A stretch of 64,000 nt of DNA from Cladorhizidae sp. MBARI D1340-BT2 (taxonomy: Eukaryota > Porifera > Demospongiae > Poecilosclerida > Cladorhizidae), in assembly GCA_028752905.1 (NCBI GenBank), contig JAQNBH010000004.1, positions 30,463,751-30,527,750 on the forward strand, written 5' to 3'. Under the pieces are notes generated by a model that was given only the letters and a program-made list of their open reading frames with translations, did no database searches and was not told the origin of the DNA. The translations under genes and the position numbers were made by a program. Below, one piece after another: positions 56,701-64,000 of the stretch (within the stretch, counting starts at the first letter, position 1; each line of letters opens with the position of its first letter).

Positions 56701-59700
56701 TGATAGCAGTAGTGACCAGGGTCAGAGTACTCTGGCAATGATAGCAGTAGTGACCAGGGTCAGAGTACTCTGGCAATGATAGCAGTAGTGACCAGGGTCA
56801 GAGTACTCTGGCAATGAGAGCAGTAGTGACCAGGGTCAGAGTACTCTGGCAATGAGAGCAGTACTGACCAGGGTCAGAGTACTCTGGCAATGATAGCAGT
56901 AGTGACCAGGGTCAGAGTACTCTGGCAATGATAGCAGTAGTGACCATGGTCAGAGTACTCTGGTCAATGATAGCAGTAGTGACCAGGGTCAGAGTACTCT
57001 GGCAATGATAGCAGTAGTGACCAGGGTCAGAGTACTCTGGCAATGATAGCAGTAGTGACCAGGGTCAGAGTACTCTGGCAATGATAGCAGTAGTGACCAG
57101 GGTCAGAGTACTCTGGCAATGATAGCAGTAGTGACCAGGGTCAGAGTACTCTGGCAATGATAGCAGTAGTGACCAGGGTCAGATTACTCTGGCAATGATA
57201 GCAGTAGTGACCAGGGTCAGAGTACTCTGACAATGATAGCAGTAGTGGCCAGGGTCAGAGTACTCTGGCAATGATAGCAGTAGTCACCAGGGTCAGAGTA
57301 CTCTGGCAATGATAGCAGTAGTGACCAGGGTCAGAGTACTCTGACAATGATAGCAGTAGTGGCCAGGGTCAGAGTACTCTGGCAATGATAGCAGTAGTCA
57401 CCAGGGTCAGAGTACTCTGGCAATGATAGCAGTAGTGACCAGGGTCAGAGTACTCTGGCAATGATAGCAGTAGTGGCCAGGGTCAGAGTACTCTGGCAAT
57501 GATAGCAGTAGTGACCAGGGTCAGAGTACTCTGGCAATGATAGCAGTAGTGACCAGGGTCAGAGTACTCTGGCAATGATAGCAGTAGTGACCAGGGTCAG
57601 AGTACTCTGGCAATGAGAGCAGTAGTGACCAGGGTCAGAGTACTCTGGCAATGAGAGCAGTAGTGGTCAGGGTCAGAGTACTCTGGCAATGATAGCAGTA
57701 GTGACCAGGGTCAGAGTACTCTGGCAATGATAGCAGTAGTGACCAGGGTCAGAGTACTCTGGCAATGATAGCAGTAGTGACCAGGGTCAGAGTACTCTGG
57801 CAATGATAGCAGTAGTGACCAGGGTCAGAGTACTCTGGCAATGATAGCAGTAGTGACCAGGGTCAGAGTACTCTGGCATTTATAGCAGTAGTGACCAGGG
57901 TCAGAGTACTCTGGCAATGATAGCAGTAGTGACCAGGGTCAGAGTACTCTGGCAATGATAGCAGTAGTGACCAGGGTCAGAGTACTCTGGCAATGATAGC
58001 AGTAGTGACCAGGGTCAGAGTACTCTGGCAATGATAGCAGTAGTGACCAGGGTCAGAGTACTCTGGCAATGATAGCAGTAGTGACCAGGGTCAGAGTACT
58101 CTGATAATGATAGCAGTAGTGGCCAGGGTCAGAGTACTCTGGCAATGATAGCAGTAGTCGCCAGGGTCAGAGTACTCTGGCAATGATAGCAGTAGTGACC
58201 AGGGTCAGAGTACTCTGGCAATGATAGCAGTAGTGACCAGGGTCAGAGTACTCTGGCAATGAGAGCAGTAGTGACCAGGGTCAGAGTACTCTGGCAATGA
58301 GAGCAGTAGTGACCAGGGTCAGAGTACTCTGGCAATGATAGCAGTAGTGACCAGGGTCAGAGTACTCTGGCAATGATAGCAGTAGTGACCAGGGTCAGAG
58401 TACTCTGGTCAATGATAGCAGTAGTGACCAGGGTCAGCGTACTCTGGTCAATGATAGCTGTAGTGACCAGGGTCAGAGTACTCTGGCAATGATAGCTGTA
58501 GTGACCAGGGTCAGAGTACTCTGGCAATGATAGCAGTAGTGACCAGGGTCAGAGTACTCTGGTAATGATAGCAGTAGTGACCAGGGTCAGAGTACTCAGG
58601 CAATGATAGCAGTAGTGACCAGGGTCAGAGTACTCTGGCAATGAGAGCAGTAGTGACCATGGTCAGAGTACTCTGGCAATGATAGCAGTAGTGATCAGGG
58701 TCAGAGTACTCTGGCAATGATAGCAGTAGTGACCAGGGTCAGAGTACTCTGGCAATGAGAGCATTAGTGACCAGGGTCAGAGTACTCTGGCAATGATAGC
58801 AGTAGTGACCAGGGTCAGAGTACTCTGACAATGATAGCAGTAGTGACCAGGGTCAGAGTACTCTGGCAATGAGAGCAGTAGTGACCAGGGTCAGAGTACT
58901 CTGGCAATGATAGCAGTAGTGACCAGGGTCAGAGTACTCTGGCAATGATAGCAGTAGTGACCAGGGTCAGAGTACTCTGGCAATGATAGCAGTAGTGACC
59001 AGGGTCAGAGTACTCTGGCAATGAGAGCAGTAGTGGTCAGGGTCAGAGTACTCTGGCAATGATAGCAGTAGTGACCAGGGTCAGAGTACTCTGGCAATGA
59101 TAGCAGTAGTGACCAGGGTCAGAGTACTCTGGCAATGATAGCAGTAGTGACCAGGGTCGGAGTACTCTGGCAATGATAGCAGTAGTGACCAGGGTCAGAG
59201 TACTCTGGCAATGATAGCAGTAGTGACCAGGGTCGGAGTACTCTGGCAATGATAGCAATAGTGACCAGGGTCAGAGTACTCTGGCAATGATAGTAGTAGT
59301 GACCAGGGTCAGAGTACTCTGGCAATGGTAGCACTACTGACCAGGGTCAGAGTACTCTGGCAATGATAGCAGTAGTGAACAGGGTCAGAGTACTCTGGCA
59401 ATGATAGCAGTAGTGACCAGGGTCAGAGTACTCTGACAATGATAGCAGTAGTGGCCAGGGTCAGAGTACTCTGGTAATGATAGCAGTAGTGACCAGGGTC
59501 AGAGTACTCTGGCAATGATAGCAGTAGTGACCAGGGTCAGAGTACTCTGGCAATGATAGCAGTAGTGACCAGGGTCAGAGTACTCTGGCAATGATAGCAG
59601 TAGTGACCAGGGTCAGAGTACTCTGGCAATGATAGCAGTAGTGACCAGGGTCAGAGTACTCTGGCAATGATAGCAGAAGTGACCAGGGTCAGAGTACTCT

Positions 59701-62700
59701 GGCAATGATAGCAGTAGTGACCAGGGTCAGAGTACTCTGGCAATGATAGCAGTAGTGACCAGGGTCAGAGTACTCTGGCAATGATAGCAGTAGTGACCAG
59801 GGTCAGAGTACTCTAGCAATGATAGCAGTAGTGACCAGGGTCAGAGTACTCTGGCAATGATAGCAATAGTGACCAGGGTCAGAGTACTCTGGCAATGATA
59901 GCAGTAGTGACCAGGGTCAGAGTACTCTGGCAATGATAGCAGTAGTGACCAGGGTCAGAGTACTCTGGTAATGATAGCAGTAGTGACCAGGGTCAGAGTA
60001 CTCTGGCAATGAGAGCAGTAGTGGCCAGGGTCAGAGTACTCTGGCAATGATAGCAGTAGTGGCCAGGGTCAGAGTACTCTGGCAATGATAGCAGTAGTGG
60101 CCAGGGTCAGAGTACTCTGGCAATGATAGCAGTAGTGACCAGGGTCAGAGTACTCTGGCAATGATAGCAGTAGTGACCAGGGTCAGAGTACTCTGGCAAT
60201 GATAGCAGTAGTGACCAGGGTCAGAGTACTCTGGCAATGATAGCAGTAGTGACCAGGGTCAGAGTACTCTGGCAATGAGAGCAGTAGTGGTCAGGGTCAG
60301 AGTACTCTGGCAATGATAGCAGTAGTGACCAGGGTCAGAGTACTCTGGCAATGATAGCAGTAGTGACCAGGGTCAGAGTACTCTGGCAATGATAGCAGTA
60401 GTGACAAGGGTCAGAGTACTCTGGCAATGATAGCAGTAGTGACCAGGGTCAGAGTACTCTGGCAATGATAGCAGTAGTGACCAGGATCAGAGTACTCTGG
60501 CAATGATAGCAGTAGTGACCAGGGTCAGAGTACTCTGGCAATGATAGCAGTAGTGACCAGGGTCAGAGTACTCTGGCAATGATAGCAGTAGTGACCAGGG
60601 TCAGAGTACTCTGGCAATGATAGCAGTAGTGACCAGGGTCAGAGTACTCTGACAATGATAGCAGTAGTGGCCAGGGTCAGAGTACTCTGGCAATGATAGC
60701 AGTAGTCACCAGGGTCAGAGTACTCTGGCAATGATAGCAGTAGTGACCAGGGTCAGAGTACTCTGGCAATGATAGCAGTAGTGACCAGGGTCAGAGTACT
60801 CTGGCAATGATAGCAGTAGTGACCAGGGTCAGAGTAGTCTGGCAATGAGAGCAGTAGTGACCAGGGTCAGAGTACTCTGGCAATGATAGCTGTAGTGACC
60901 AGGGTCAGAGTACTCTGGTCAATGATAGCAGTAGTGACCAGGGTCAGCGTACTCTGGTCAATGATAGCAGTAGTGACCAGGGTCAGAGTACTCTGGCAAT
61001 GATAGCTGTAGTGACCAGGGTCAGAGTACTCTGGCAATGATAGCAGTAGTGACCAGGGTCAGAGTACTCTGGCAATGATAGCAGTAGTGACCAGGGTCAG
61101 AGTACTCTGGCAATGATAGCAGTAGTGACCAGGGTCAGAGTACTCTGGCAATGAGAGCAGTAGTGACCAGGGTCAGAGTACTCTGGCAATGATAGCAGTA
61201 GTGATCAGGGTCAGAGTACTCTGGCAATGATGGCAGTAGTGACCAGGGTCAGAGTACTCTGGCAATGATAGCAGTAGTGACCAGGGTCAGAGTACTCTGG
61301 CAATGATAGCAGTAGTGACCAGGGTCAGAGTACTCTGGTAATGATAGCAGTAGTGACCAGGGTCAGAGTACTCTGGTAATGAGAGCATTAGTGACCAGGG
61401 TCAGAGTACTCTGGCAATGATAGCAGTAGTGACCAGGGTCAGAGTACTCTGACAATGATAGCAGTAGTGGCCAGGGTCAGAGTACTCTGGCAATGATAGC
61501 AGTAGTGACCAGGGTCAGAGTACTCTGGCAATGATAGCAGTAGTGACCAGGGTCAGAGTACTCTGGCAATGATAGCAGTAGTGACCAGGGTCAGAGTACT
61601 CTGGCAATGATAGCAGTAGTGACCAGGGTCAGAGTACTCTGGCAATGAGAGCAGTAGTGGTCAGGGTCAGAGTACTCTGGCAATGATAGCAGTAGTGACC
61701 AGGGTCAGAGTACTCTGGCAATGATAGCAGTAGTGACCAGGGTCAGAGTACTCTGGCAATGATAGCAGTAGTGACCAGGGTCAGAGTACTCTGGCAGATA
61801 GCAGTAGTGACCAGGGTCAGAGTACTCTGGCAATGATAGCAGTAGTGACCAGGGTCAGAGTACTCTGGCAATGATAGCAGTAGTGACCAGGGTCAGAGTA
61901 CTCTGGCAATGATAGCAGTAGTGACCAGGGTCAGAGTACTCTGGCAATGATAGCAGTAGTGACCAGGGTCAGAGTACTCTGACAATGATAGCAGTAGTGG
62001 CCAGGGTCAGAGTACTCTGGCAATGATAGCAGTAGTCACCAGGGTCAGAGTACTCTGGCAATGATAGCAGTAGTGACCAGGGTCAGAGTACTCTGACAAT
62101 GATAGCAGTAGTGGCCAGGGTCAGAGTACTCTGGCAATGATAGCAGTAGTCACCAGGGTCAGAGTACTCTGGCAATGATAGCAGTAGTGACCAGGGTCAG
62201 AGTACTCTGGCAATGATAGCAGTAGTGGCCAGGGTCAGAGTACTCTGGCAATGATAGCAGTAGTGACCAGGGTCAGAGTACTCTGGCAATGATAGCAGTA
62301 GTGACCAGGGTCAGAGTACTCTGGCAATGATAGCAGTAGTGACCAGGGTCAGAGTACTCTGGCAATGAGAGCAGTAGTGACCAGGGTCAGAGTACTCTGA
62401 CAATGAGAGCAGTAGTGGTCAGGGTCAGAGTACTCTGGCAATGATAGCAGTAGTGACCAGGGTCAGAGTACTCTGGCAATGATAGCAGTAGTGACCAGGG
62501 TCAGAGTACTCTGGCAATGATAGCAGTAGTGACCAGGGTCAGAGTACTCTGGCAATGATAGCAGTAGTGACCAGGGTCAGAGTACTCTGGCAATGATAGC
62601 AGTAGTGACCAGGGTCAGAGTACTCTGGCAATGATAGCAGTAGTGACCAGGGTCAGAGTACTCTGGCATTGATAGCAGTAGTGACCAGGCTCAGAGTACT

Positions 62701-64000
62701 CTGGCAATGATAGCAGTAGTGACCAGGGTCAGAGTACTCTGGCAATGATAGCAGTAGTGACCAGGGTCAGAGTACTCTGGCAATGATAGCAGTAGTGACC
62801 AGGGTCAGAGTACTCTGACAATGATAGCAGTAGTGGCCAGGGTCAGAGTACTCTGGCAATGATAGCAGTAGTCACCAGGGTCAGAGTACTCTGGCAATGA
62901 TAGCAGTAGTGACCAGGGTCAGAGTACTCTGGCAATGATAGCAGTAGTGACCAGGGTCAGAGTACTCTGGCAATGATAGCAGTAGTGACCAGGGTCAGAG
63001 TACTCTGGCAATGATAGCAGTAGTGACCAGGGTCAGAGTACTCTGGCAATGAGAGCAGTAGTGACCAGGGTCAGCGTACTCTGGTCAATGATAGCAGTAG
63101 TGACCAGGGTCAGAGTACTCTGGCAATGATAGCTGTAGTGACCAGGGTCAGAGTACTCTGGCAATGATAGCAGTAGTGACCAGGGTCAGAGTACTCTGGC
63201 AATGATAGCAGTAGTGACCAGGGTCAGAGTACTCTGGCAATGATAGCAGTAGTGACCAGGGTCAGAGTACTCTGGCAATGAGAGCAGTAGTGACCAGGGT
63301 CAGAGTACTCTGGCAATGATAGCAGTAGTGATCAGGGTCAGAGTACTCTGGCAATGATAGCAGTAGTGACCAGGGTCAGAGTACTCTGGCAATGATAGCA
63401 GTAGTGACCAGGGTCAGAGTACTCTGGCAATGAGAGCATTAGTGACCAGGGTCAGAGTACTCTGGCAATGATAGCAGTAGTGACCAGGGTCAGAGTACTC
63501 TGATAATGATAGCAGTAGTGGCCAGGGTCAGAGTACTCTGGCAATGATAGCAGTAGTGACCAGGGTCAGAGTACTCTGGCAATGATAGCAGTAGTGACCA
63601 GGGTCAGAGTACTCTGGCAATGATAGCAGTAGTGACCAGGGTCAGAGTACTCTGGCAATGATAGCAGTGGTGACCAGGGTCAGAGTACTCTGGCAATGAG
63701 AGCAGTAGTGGTCAGGGTCAGAGTACTCTGGCAATGATAGCAGTAGTGACCAGGGTCAGAGTACTCTGGCAATGATAGCAGTAGTGACCAGGGTCAGAGT
63801 ACTCTGGCAATGATAGCAGTAGTGACCAGGCTCAGAGTACTCTGGCAGATAGCAGTAGTGACCAGGGTCAGAGTACTCTGGCAATGATAGCAGTAGTGAC
63901 CAGGGTCAGAGTACTCTGGCAATGATAGCAGTAGTGACCAGGGTCAGAGTACTCTGGCAATGATAGCAGTAGTGACCAGGGTCAGAGTACTCTGGCAATG
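50703..64000. repeat. 38 bp satellite, array 3 (about 350 copies, runs off the window)
   Basis: 13.3 kb of uninterrupted tandem copies of the unit in arrays 1 and 2. Nearly every copy carries the perfect palindrome CAGAGTACTCTG. Variant copies (AGCGTACTC, GTGATCAGGG, GAGAGCATTAGTG, the 39 bp GGTCAATG form, and the shortened CTGGCAGATAGC) recur in the same order, giving higher-order blocks of about 2.1-3.0 kb. The period is not a multiple of three, and the few open frames are by-products. Confidence 0.98.

Noticed and set aside
59043..59334. Open frames of about 70 codons within the 38 bp satellite
   Set aside because: They result from a 38 bp period cycling through three frames (114 bp); no start, splice or composition evidence supports translation.

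Overview
The window is eukaryotic, repeat-dominated DNA, most likely from an early-branching marine invertebrate; a sponge is my best guess. The reasons are very short spliceosomal introns (70 to about 93 bp), a Death-domain exon pair, and the mix of Tc1-like, hAT, piggyBac, Ty3 and LINE relics among many minisatellites. There are no operons, ribosome binding sites, rRNA or convincing tRNA genes. Host coding content is small: a probable BEN-domain gene at 351-1545 (+), a Death-domain exon pair (31492-31746 and 43843-44088, both -), and an unrecognised exon pair upstream of it (32830-32991 and 48659-48824, both -).

Layout. 1-1.6 kb: minisatellites and the BEN-like gene. 1.7-5 kb: a decayed piggyBac element. 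5.1-8.2 kb: a decayed Tc1-like transposase whose first exon region lies in a 1.2 kb tandem duplication. 8.2-13 kb: gene-poor DNA with minisatellites. 12.96-15.19 kb: a decayed Tc1-like element carrying a 60 bp tandem repeat. 15.2-35.25 kb is unit 1 of a large direct tandem duplication. It holds a Tc1-like element (15868-21998) interrupted by a young Ty3-like LTR element (17487-21606), a 38 bp satellite array, an hAT relic, a LINE relic, the Death exon and a 70 bp minisatellite. About 35.25-36.7 kb is a spacer with a 14 bp array. 36.7-50.7 kb is unit 2 of the duplication, holding the same backbone with different insertions. From about 50.7 kb to the end, and continuing beyond it, is a 13.3 kb array of the 38 bp satellite.

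The two units serve as natural before/after comparisons. Each shows empty sites for insertions present in the other, which fixes element ends and target-site duplications for the LTR element (5 bp), the Tc1-like element (TA), the hAT element (8 bp) and the TTAA elements.

Most notable is the LTR element. Its 195 bp LTRs look identical. It encodes Gag, zinc knuckles, protease and integrase, but the open frame passes from the pre-RT linker straight to the region upstream of integrase, so reverse transcriptase and RNase H are missing. Next to the 5' LTR, where a tRNA primer site would lie, is a perfect 30 nt inverted repeat of an LTR segment that begins about 30 nt downstream of a TATA-like motif. 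That arrangement suggests self-priming of the Tf1 kind. The second notable system is the 38 bp satellite, with a 12 bp perfect palindrome in nearly every unit and clear higher-order organisation. The third is a set of spliced Tc1-like transposases sharing an intron position.

All calls come from reading the sequence by eye; no alignment or database search was run.
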